Positions 27,382-34,625 of a stretch of DNA of 64,000 nucleotides are shown here, in pieces. Under the pieces are notes generated by a model, which saw only the letters and a list, made by a program, of their open reading frames with translations, searched no databases and was not told the origin of the DNA. Each line of letters starts with the position of its first letter. The stretch's first letter is position 1. A program made the position numbers and the translations under genes. The stretch is from Polaribacter sp. Its GTDB lineage: Bacteria; Bacteroidota; Bacteroidia; Flavobacteriales; Flavobacteriaceae. The stretch spans positions 1 through 64,000 of the forward strand of contig DYMN01000005.1 in the NCBI GenBank assembly GCA_020740485.1. Direction: 5' to 3'.

Positions 27382-28695
27382 ATGCATTACGTACCAAATT
27401 TGATTTTTGCACTGCTATTAACAGCGGGCATAGTTTATTTCTCAAAAAATGTAAAAAAAATAATCCGTAACATCAAACTCGGAAAAAGCTTAAACCGTTC
27501 TGACCAAAAAAATGAAAGATGGAAAACCATGTTGCTCGTGGCTTTCGGGCAATCAAAAATGGTTAAACGACCTATAGCCGCCATCCTTCACTTTATCGTT
27601 TACGCCGGATTTATTATTATCAATATTGAAGTATTGGAAATCATTACTGATGGGCTTTTCGGTACCCATAGGGCTTTTTCATTTTTTGGTGGACTTTATA
27701 ACTTTTTAATAGGTTCATTTGAAATATTGGCTTTTTTGGTTTTGGTGTCTGTTACGATTTTTTGGAGCAGAAGGATGATATTGAAAATCCCGCGTTTTTG
27801 GAGTAAAGAAATGACCGAATGGCCCCGACACGACGCTTTGAATATACTTTATTTTGAAATGGTATTGATGTCCTTATTTCTCATCATGAATGCAGCGGAT
27901 CAAAATTTACAAGTTTTAGGTCATGAACATTACAAAGAAGCAGGAAGTTTTCCGATAAGTCAATTTATAGCGCCTCTTTTACCTCAAAATATTACTTCGC
28001 TTATCATCATAGAAAGAACAGCTTGGTGGATACATATTTTTGGTATTTTAGTTTTTTTGAACTATTTATACTATTCCAAACATCTACACATTCTGTTAGC
28101 ATTTCCCAATACTTTTTTTTCAAATCTCAATCCTAAAGGACAATTTAACAATCTGGAATCCATTACTAAAGAAGTGAAATTAATGATGGACCCTAATGCT
28201 AATCCGTATGCAGAACAAGACCCCAATGCTGTTCCCGAAAAATTTGGCGCTAGTGATGTTACAGACCTAAGTTGGGTTCAACTTATGAATGCTTACACTT
28301 GTACGGAATGTGGACGTTGCACCAGTATGTGTCCGGCTAATCAAACCGGAAAACTGCTTTCACCACGTGCCATCATGATGAAAACCCGTGATAGAATTGA
28401 AGAAATGAGTAAGAATATTGATGCCAACGGAAGTTTTCAAGATGACGGCAAACAATTGTTAAACGATTACATCACACCGGAAGAACTATGGGCTTGTACC
28501 AGTTGTAATGCGTGTGTGGAAGAATGTCCTGTTTTGATTGACCCATTATCTATTATCATTGATTTGAGGAGATATTTAGTTATGGAACAATCGGCAGCAC
28601 CTGCTGAACTCAATACGACTATGACCAATATTGAAAACAATGGTGCTCCTTGGCAGTATAGCCAGATGGATAGATTGAATTGGAAAGACGAATAA
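27382..28695 (+). CDS. Membrane-anchored [4Fe-4S] oxidoreductase (HdrC/NarI-like)
   Basis: A 437-aa inner-membrane electron carrier. The N-terminal half has about five membrane helices resembling a cytochrome-b/NarI-type anchor, with histidines in helices (HFIVYAGF, HIFGILVF). The C-terminal half has two [4Fe-4S] motifs: C307-x2-C310-x2-C313-x3-C317-P and C372-x2-C375-x2-C378-x3-C382-P. In related flavobacteria this gene is normally followed by a cysteine-rich CCG-domain partner resembling HdrB; here only repeats and then a convergent gene follow. Donor and acceptor are unknown. Confidence 0.88.
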   Translation: MHYVPNLIFALLLTAGIVYFSKNVKKIIRNIKLGKSLNRSDQKNERWKTMLLVAFGQSKMVKRPIAAILHFIVYAGFIIINIEVLEIITDGLFGTHRAFSFFGGLYNFLIGSFEILAFLVLVSVTIFWSRRMILKIPRFWSKEMTEWPRHDALNILYFEMVLMSLFLIMNAADQNLQVLGHEHYKEAGSFPISQFIAPLLPQNITSLIIIERTAWWIHIFGILVFLNYLYYSKHLHILLAFPNTFFSNLNPKGQFNNLESITKEVKLMMDPNANPYAEQDPNAVPEKFGASDVTDLSWVQLMNAYTCTECGRCTSMCPANQTGKLLSPRAIMMKTRDRIEEMSKNIDANGSFQDDGKQLLNDYITPEELWACTSCNACVEECPVLIDPLSIIIDLRRYLVMEQSAAPAELNTTMTNIENNGAPWQYSQMDRLNWKDE

Positions 28696-28699
28696 GAAT

Positions 28700-28815
28700 A
28701 TTTACAAATTACGATTTACGAAATGCTTTAGCGTTCAACGAACGAATGTGAGTTAATTACTAATTGTGATTTATGACTCACAAATTACAGTTTAGCATTT
28801 ATTAAATTGATATTA
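28700..28815. repeat. Degenerate A/T-rich interspersed repeat
   Basis: Non-coding spacer between convergent genes containing related words such as AATTACGATTTACGAAAT (28708-28725) and AATTGTGATTTATGACT (28764-28780), then ACAAATTACAG. These look like decayed copies of a short intergenic repeat. No gene is seen. Confidence 0.4.
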
Positions 28816-28869
28816 AAGTGGCTAAATTTATAAAATGCAATAATAATTATTCGGTTTAATATTCTTTTT

Positions 28870-30018
28870 TCATACTTCTTGTATTAAGTTCTCCTCAATT
28901 ATTTTATATTTCCCAAATAATTTATTTTTGATATCATTCCATCCGTATTTTTTGTAAAGAATAAAAAATACGATAGGATAGATTACAAACAAAGGCACAT
29001 ACATCATGATCTCGAGATTGGGTTCTGACGTGTCTATAAACAAAGCATCGGTTTGAAATACCGTCCAGTTGGTGGTAATAAAGATAGCTGCCACCGCATT
29101 ATTAGCGGCATGAAGTCCTAAAGCCAACTCCAATCCTTCGTCAATCAAAGTAATAATGCCAAAGAAAAAGCCTGTGGCAATATAGTAGAGCAATAATATT
29201 TTTCCTAATTTTTCAACTTCCGGATTAAACCCGTGCAAAAGGCCAAATGCCACAGAAGTTACCGCCAAAGGAATCAGATAATTTCTAAATGTATTGGATA
29301 AAATTCGATAAAAAGAAGTAGCATAAATTTTATCTAATAATCCTTTCTCATCGATCAGCTCAAAGAAGAATCCCAAAATAATAAAAATCCCATATTTTAT
29401 TAAATTATGAAAATCTAAAAAATAGAGTCCAAAGCCAAGAGCTATATAGAATGTCCAGCGAAAAACAAAGCTTTTTTTAGTGCTCTCCTTAGCAATCGTT
29501 TGCAATAAGTAACCCCTAAACAGCACTTCTTCAAAAGTGGTTTGTAAAGGTAAAAACACAATGGAAAGCAACACCAAAATCAGAAAAGACTCTCCTTTGA
29601 AATTCCAGACAAAATCTTGCGGATGCATGTAATAATCTATGACCATCAACAGCAATGAAAAAAAAGTCCATATCAAAACGGCATAAAAAAATCGTTTCCA
29701 ATCAAAAGATGAACGAGAGGTTAAAACAGATAATATTCTTCTTTTATGCACTTTTTGAACGGATAGCAATAAAGAAATCAACCCTACTGCAAACATAAAA
29801 ATCATCAGAAAAAAATAGAGATTAGTAGGAATCCCCAATCCCATAAAATTATTGTTTGCCGCTTTGTCAAACGCACTTTCATCGTAACTGTACATCATGG
29901 CAACGGAAACCAAAGGCAGGACTCCAATCACTTGCCATCCTATCATCGTAAAAAATAGTGTTAATAGCGTTTGCCACCATTTATTTTTTCCTAATTGTGC
30001 TTGTTCTATAAAATTCAT
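28870..30018 (-). CDS. CPBP-family intramembrane metalloprotease
   Basis: A 382-aa protein with about eight membrane helices in the CAAX-protease/bacteriocin-processing (CPBP) family. The diagnostic motifs are present: EEVLFRGYL (about 163-171), FGLLHGF (about 258-264) and the later HAANNAVAAI (about 300-309), providing the glutamates and histidines of the metal site. The substrate is unknown. Its start overlaps the menC stop in an ATGA, so it is translationally coupled to menC; this neighbour pair recurs in flavobacteria. Confidence 0.9.
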   Translation of the reverse strand: MNFIEQAQLGKNKWWQTLLTLFFTMIGWQVIGVLPLVSVAMMYSYDESAFDKAANNNFMGLGIPTNLYFFLMIFMFAVGLISLLLSVQKVHKRRILSVLTSRSSFDWKRFFYAVLIWTFFSLLLMVIDYYMHPQDFVWNFKGESFLILVLLSIVFLPLQTTFEEVLFRGYLLQTIAKESTKKSFVFRWTFYIALGFGLYFLDFHNLIKYGIFIILGFFFELIDEKGLLDKIYATSFYRILSNTFRNYLIPLAVTSVAFGLLHGFNPEVEKLGKILLLYYIATGFFFGIITLIDEGLELALGLHAANNAVAAIFITTNWTVFQTDALFIDTSEPNLEIMMYVPLFVIYPIVFFILYKKYGWNDIKNKLFGKYKIIEENLIQEV

Positions 30019-31061
30019 TGTATTTGTTGGTATAAAGACGTGTTTGTAAAAGAGGTGTTGAATAATAAATTCCCTTTTTCAATAAACAATGGGCTTTCAA
30101 AATTATTGGTATAAAGTCCTCCGGTTCCTAAACCTTGTGGCACTGAAATCCCCAATTGATAAGTAAATTGAGCGATGGCATTCAACCCTAAATTGCTTTC
30201 CAATGCTGAGGTTATCCACCATCCTATTTTATGATTTTTGGCTATGGAAATCCATTCTTCACAACCTTTAAATCCACCGTGCAAAGCAGGTTTCAAAATA
30301 ATAAATTGCGGTTGAATTTGAGATAGCAATGCTGTCTTATCTTTAAAGTGATGTATGCCAATCAGTTCTTCATCCAATGCAATGGGAATTGGAGTTTGTT
30401 TACATAAAGTTTGCATCAATTGCCATTGTCCGGTTTTAACAGGTTGTTCTATGGAATGTATATCATACTTTGCCAAGGTTTGCAATTTGGTCATTACCTC
30501 TTTCTCTGTAAATGCACCATTGGCATCTAAGCGGATAGTGATGGTGTCTTTTGAGAAATTTTTTCGGATAAAGCGCAATAAGTCGATTTCTTTTTCAAAA
30601 TCAATAGCGCCTACTTTGAGTTTGATGGTATTGTAGCCTGATTCGATTTTTTGCACAATTTGTTGTTTCATAAAGTCGTAATCACCCATCCACACCAATC
30701 CGTTAATGGGAATACTTGTTTTCCCTTCCGTAAATTCCGATGGGAAGTACATAAAATCAAGCCCGTGTTGCAAATTCAAAAAGGCTTGCTCCACGCCAAA
30801 AAGTATAGAAGGATAAGTAACCAACTCGGTATAAAAAAAATTTAAACCTAAAGCAATATGCTCACAAACCCATTGCAATTTACTTTCATATTCAGGCACA
30901 TCATCCGAGCTTAGCCCTTTAAAAAGATTACATTCACCTATTCCCATTCTTTCATCATCTTCAATCACAATGAAATACGTATCTTTACTATGCAATACAC
31001 CCCTTGAGGTTCCGGCAGGCTGTTTGAAATTCAGTTGATATTTATAAAAATTTGCTCTCAA
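30015..31061 (-). CDS. menC: o-Succinylbenzoate synthase
   Basis: MenC dehydrates SHCHC to o-succinylbenzoate in menaquinone synthesis. The 348-aa enolase-superfamily protein has the catalytic K147-L-K149 pair, metal ligands Asp179 (RLDANGAF), Glu205 (EQP) and Asp230 (LDEE), and a second lysine at 257 (ILKPAL). The reading starts at a TTG codon (31059-31061); no in-frame ATG exists until well into the domain, and a perfect -7 motif lies 18 bases upstream, so TTG is the likely start. menE, often next, is not here. Confidence 0.92.
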   Translation of the reverse strand: MRANFYKYQLNFKQPAGTSRGVLHSKDTYFIVIEDDERMGIGECNLFKGLSSDDVPEYESKLQWVCEHIALGLNFFYTELVTYPSILFGVEQAFLNLQHGLDFMYFPSEFTEGKTSIPINGLVWMGDYDFMKQQIVQKIESGYNTIKLKVGAIDFEKEIDLLRFIRKNFSKDTITIRLDANGAFTEKEVMTKLQTLAKYDIHSIEQPVKTGQWQLMQTLCKQTPIPIALDEELIGIHHFKDKTALLSQIQPQFIILKPALHGGFKGCEEWISIAKNHKIGWWITSALESNLGLNAIAQFTYQLGISVPQGLGTGGLYTNNFESPLFIEKGNLLFNTSFTNTSLYQQIQ

Positions 31062-31079
31062 TTATAGAATGAAATATTG

Positions 31080-31087
31080 CAAATGTA
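31080..31087 (-). promoter_or_regulatory. -7 promoter element (TACATTTG) for menC
   Basis: Perfect TAnnTTTG followed by C on the minus strand, 18 bases before the TTG start. Confidence 0.6.
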
Positions 31088-31129
31088 GTATTTTTGTAAA
31101 ATATAGATGATGAATGTCGAGTGCGAGAT

Positions 31130-31236
31130 GTTATTTGTAAAACGTAATACATACGTTTCGGCTTCGCAACATCAAAACGTGAAACATAAAAATTGTGCTT
31201 CGGCTTCGCTCAGCAACCGTAACATGAAACTGTAAA
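31130..31236. repeat. Two degenerate copies of a TTCGGCTTCGC repeat next to tRNA-Arg
   Basis: TTCGGCTTCGC occurs at 31157-31167 and again at 31199-31209, each followed by related words (AAACGTGAAACAT and CCGTAACATGAAACTG). The 42-base spacing suggests a duplicated interspersed unit lying directly before the tRNA gene. Confidence 0.5.
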
Positions 31237-31237
31237 A

Positions 31238-31312
31238 GCCCTTGTAGTTCAACGGATAGAATAGAAGTTTCCTAAACTTTAGATCTAGGTTCGATTCCTA
31301 GCTTGGGTACCA
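31238..31312 (+). tRNA. tRNA-Arg (anticodon CCU), acceptor stem imperfect
   Basis: The 75-base sequence folds as a cloverleaf with encoded CCA (31310-31312). D-stem GTTC/GAAT, anticodon stem GAAGT/ACTTT with loop TTCCTAA and anticodon CCT at 31271-31273, and T-stem CTAGG/CCTAG with loop TTCGATT are all sound. The anticodon reads AGG arginine codons. The acceptor stem is unusual: G1.U72 wobble, three C-G pairs, then U5.U68 and U6.U67 mismatches and G7-C66. It is either a functional but weakened isoacceptor or one starting to decay. Confidence 0.88.
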
Positions 31313-31335
31313 ATTATTGTTTATTTTAGTACAAC

Positions 31336-32127
31336 CTAATATTTTAATCTAACAACATATCCCTCATGGCTTCGGATATTAAAAACGGTGCCATCAGTAA
31401 AAATGAGGTATTGTGCTTTTATTCCACTTAATATTCCTTCAAAAAATGGAGTTTTTTCTAAATTTAAGCTATTCACTTTAACAGGATATTGTTGAACAGG
31501 AAAATGTAAATGAGTTTCTTTTGTGTTGTCTAAAAAGTATTCCTTTACTTCTTGGGGAATGTATTTTTTTAGTTCATCGCGCCATTGTTGCAAATCCACA
31601 TCTTTAATTTGATTGGTAAGCATGGTCCGCCAATTGGTTTTGTCTTCTACATAGTTCTTGAGTGCTACTTCCGTTATACCTGCTAAATATCTATTGGGAA
31701 CTTCAACAATTTCCAATGCTTCGTGTGCTCCTTGATCTATCCATCGAGTGGGAATTTGGCTTTTACGCGTTACACCTACCTTTACATTACTTGAATTGGC
31801 TAAATATACGATATGCGGTTGCAATTGTACCTGCTTTTCATAAGCTAAATCACGGTCTTTTATATCTAAATGTGCTTTACTCAATTCAGGATGCATAATC
31901 CAGTCTGCTGTTTGAGGCATTTCAAAAAAGCATTTTTTGCAATGCCCTTGTCTAAAAATGGGTTCGTCACTACCACACGACAAACATTGATATCCTGCAA
32001 ATTCAATGCTTATTTTTTTTTCAATGAGTTGGTTTACTGCAACCAACTCTTCGTCTAACTCTAAATAATATCGAATGGGATCAGTAGCTTCTGTAACCAT
32101 TTTCTTTAAAACGCCTTTGAAAATCAA
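31336..32127 (-). CDS. DUF2797 family protein
   Basis: A 263-aa cytoplasmic protein of the DUF2797 family, of unknown role. A zinc-ribbon-like set of cysteines (C48-x2-C51 in YQCLSCG, and C63-x2-C66 in GHCKKC) comes first, then the conserved block VYLANSSNVKVGVTR (about 108-122), IPTRWIDQGA (about 125-134) and PNRYLAGITE (about 144-153), which resembles a GIY-YIG-type nuclease fold. It lies across from the tRNA gene and after an A/T-rich spacer; TATATTTA at 32155-32162 is a 7-of-8 -7 match. Confidence 0.85.
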   Translation of the reverse strand: MIFKGVLKKMVTEATDPIRYYLELDEELVAVNQLIEKKISIEFAGYQCLSCGSDEPIFRQGHCKKCFFEMPQTADWIMHPELSKAHLDIKDRDLAYEKQVQLQPHIVYLANSSNVKVGVTRKSQIPTRWIDQGAHEALEIVEVPNRYLAGITEVALKNYVEDKTNWRTMLTNQIKDVDLQQWRDELKKYIPQEVKEYFLDNTKETHLHFPVQQYPVKVNSLNLEKTPFFEGILSGIKAQYLIFTDGTVFNIRSHEGYVVRLKY

Positions 32128-32211
32128 TTTGTTGGATTTTAAAATTAAATTTTGTAAATATAGTTAAATAATTTTTTTGGCTAAAGCCTCAATTGAAGTT
32201 TTCAATAAGTC

Positions 32212-32256
32212 ACTACCCTAAAGGGTGGTCTAAAGGGTGGCGCAAGGGGTAGCAAA
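32212..32256. repeat. CCCTWWAGGG-type palindrome with tandem copy
   Basis: A small hairpin (32212-32219 with 32222-32229, two-base loop) centred on CCCTAAAGGG is followed by a second CTAAAGGGTGG (32230-32240). A similar palindromic word occurs after metK at 54342-54373. The rest of the 248-base spacer 32128-32375 has no gene. Confidence 0.45.
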
Positions 32257-32321
32257 GGTTAGTGAAGATGAATGGCTTTTTATTTTTTAGAATGGCATTA
32301 GACAAAAAATTTTTTTAAAAA

Positions 32322-32356
32322 AAATCCCAATTCAGTTCAGAACTAAATTGGGATTT
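32322..32356 (-). terminator. Hairpin terminator after the EF-G paralogue
   Basis: A 16-bp stem with one mismatch (32322-32337 with 32341-32356), three-base loop, followed on the minus strand by a long T-run, 20 bases past the stop codon at 32376. Confidence 0.85.
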
Positions 32357-32375
32357 GAAATAGTTGATTTTAAGT

Positions 32376-34502
32376 TTATTCTTCCTCTTTATTTTCAGCC
32401 GCATGTTTCTTCATTAATTCTTCCTGTACATTGGGTGGTGCCAATTGATAAATATCAAAGCTGGTTTTGAATGAACCGCGACCTTGTGTCATAGAGCGAA
32501 GTGAGGTAGAATATTTATACATTTCGGCTTGAGGTACTTTGGCATTAATGCGTTGGTAACGTCCGGCTCCTTCCATTCCCATCACTACTGCTCTGCGGGC
32601 TTGTAAATCGGTTATAACACTTCCCATCATTTCTTCAGGTACTAATACTTCAAGATTCAAAATAGGTTCCATCAGTTTTGGAGCAGCATTGAGAAATGCT
32701 TCTTTAAAGGCATGGGCTCCTGCCAATTTAAATGATAAGTCATTAGAATCTACAGGGTGCATTTTACCGTCAAAAAGCATTACACGGACGTCACGAGCGT
32801 AAGAACCGGTGAGTGGTCCTTGTTCCATGACTTCCATTACCCCTTTAAGTACTGATGGTAAAAATCTGGCGTCTATTGCACCACCAACGATGCAGTTATA
32901 GAAAACCAGTTTTCCACCCCAATTTAATTCTATGGTATCTACTCCGCGAATATTGAATCCTTGTGGGTCGGGAATTCCTTCGGTAAATGGTTCTATTTTT
33001 ATGTGAACTTCTCCAAATTGCCCGGCTCCCCCTGACTGTTTTTTATGACGATAACTGGTAGTAGCAGATCGTTGAATGGTTTCTCTATAAGCTACGCGAG
33101 GTTGTGTGTATTCGGCTTCTACTTTATACACATTTTTCAATAACCAATCTATCATTTGCAAATGTAACTCGCCTTGACAACCTAAAATATGCTGGCGTAA
33201 TTCGCTTGAATATTCTATGGTGCAAGTGGGGTCTTGAGAGTGAATCTTACGTAGGGCATCGTGTAACTTTTCTTCTTCTTTGGCATCCGCGGCGTGAACA
33301 GCTTTTTGAATACGATCAACAGGATACAAGATAGGTTTGATGGTGATTTGCTTCCCATCTGTATAAAGCGTATCATTAGTTTCGGTGAACTTTAACTTTA
33401 AAGTAGCACCAATATCGCCTGCGTTTAATTTTTCAACTTGTTCACGGTTTTTTCCATCCATGATAAACATTTGGTTTATCGTTTCAGTTTCACCATTTCT
33501 GGAATTGATTAATTTTGTGCCTTGTTTTAGTTCTCCAGCTTTTACTTTGAAAAAGGTAATTTTACCAAGATTAGGATCGTTTAAGGTTTTGAAAACAAAT
33601 AAGGTAGCAGGATCAGATGTTCTATTAACGGTATTGCCTTCCACGCTTTGCTCTTCATTGAGATCTATTGCGGCTGGGCATACATTGTCAATAAATCCCA
33701 TCAATCTGCCACTACCCATATCTTTTAAAGCAGAGATACAAAATACCGGAAACATTTCGTGGTTCAACATTCCTTTTTTGATTCCTTCTCTTAACTGATC
33801 TTCGTCAAGCGTTCCTTTTTCAAAAAACAATTCCATTAATGCTTCGTCATTTTCAGCTGCTTTTTCTACTAATTCATTGTGTAATTGTTCCGCTGTTTCT
33901 TTTTCAGCATCCGGAATGGGCAATTTTTCAGGTTTACCACCATTGGGCCCGAATTTATACATGGTCATTTTCAATATATCAATAATACATTGCGCACCAC
34001 CAATTGTTACAGGATATTGAATTTTTACGACATTTTTTCCGGCTAATTCTTTAAGGCTATTAAAACTTTGATCGTAGTTAGCTTTTTCGTGGTCTATTTG
34101 ATTGATAACAAATACAGTAGGTTTTGAATAGGTGTCTATGTAATTCCAAACAATCTCGGTACCTACCTCAGCACCGTGTTGCGCATTAATCATCATTACA
34201 ATAGTATCAGCCACGCGCATAGTAGAAGCTATTTCTCCTACGAAGTCGTCCGAGCCGGGTGTATCTATGATGTTGATTTTATAATTGCGCCATTCAGTGT
34301 GCAACGGTGTAGCAAAAATAGAAGCTTGTCTTTCTTTTTCAAGTTCGTGGAAGTCGGAAACGGTGTTTTTTTCTTCTACACTTCCACGGCGAGACAGAAG
34401 TCCGGCTTCAAAGAGCATTGTTTCAGCCAAAGTGGTTTTTCCACTATGATGTGCACCAACCAATGCAATGGTTTTAATGTGTTTGTCATCGTATTGTTTC
34501 AT
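32376..34502 (-). CDS. EF-G paralogue (EF-G2-like) with altered GTPase motifs
   Basis: A 708-aa protein with the full five-domain layout of elongation factor G, but its GTPase motifs depart from the canonical ones. The P-loop GAHHSGKT (16-23) is intact; switch I reads ERQAS (57-61) in place of ERGIT; G3 reads DTPGSDD (80-86), so the catalytic histidine of DTPGH is Ser84; G4 reads NQID (134-137) in place of NKxD. Domain IV keeps the G-G-A-G-Q-F-G segment (about 490-496). A Bacteroides EF-G paralogue (EF-G2) has been reported to act in translation without GTPase activity; this looks like the same class. It is monocistronic, with its own terminator; TACCTTTA at 34577-34584 is a 7-of-8 -7 match. 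Confidence 0.88.
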   Translation of the reverse strand: MKQYDDKHIKTIALVGAHHSGKTTLAETMLFEAGLLSRRGSVEEKNTVSDFHELEKERQASIFATPLHTEWRNYKINIIDTPGSDDFVGEIASTMRVADTIVMMINAQHGAEVGTEIVWNYIDTYSKPTVFVINQIDHEKANYDQSFNSLKELAGKNVVKIQYPVTIGGAQCIIDILKMTMYKFGPNGGKPEKLPIPDAEKETAEQLHNELVEKAAENDEALMELFFEKGTLDEDQLREGIKKGMLNHEMFPVFCISALKDMGSGRLMGFIDNVCPAAIDLNEEQSVEGNTVNRTSDPATLFVFKTLNDPNLGKITFFKVKAGELKQGTKLINSRNGETETINQMFIMDGKNREQVEKLNAGDIGATLKLKFTETNDTLYTDGKQITIKPILYPVDRIQKAVHAADAKEEEKLHDALRKIHSQDPTCTIEYSSELRQHILGCQGELHLQMIDWLLKNVYKVEAEYTQPRVAYRETIQRSATTSYRHKKQSGGAGQFGEVHIKIEPFTEGIPDPQGFNIRGVDTIELNWGGKLVFYNCIVGGAIDARFLPSVLKGVMEVMEQGPLTGSYARDVRVMLFDGKMHPVDSNDLSFKLAGAHAFKEAFLNAAPKLMEPILNLEVLVPEEMMGSVITDLQARRAVVMGMEGAGRYQRINAKVPQAEMYKYSTSLRSMTQGRGSFKTSFDIYQLAPPNVQEELMKKHAAENKEEE

Positions 34503-34625
34503 ACAAAATATGTTTAAGAATTTTACTTAAAATTAGTGTTTACTTTTTTTAATCTAAGTTAAGAAAAAGAAACATATAAAGGTACGAATAAAAAAATAAT
34601 AAATAATGACATTTATTAGTTTTTT

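Noticed and set aside
33385-33798. 137-codon open frame on the plus strand
   Set aside because: It is antisense to the EF-G paralogue, has no motif, and disappears once the real gene is accepted.
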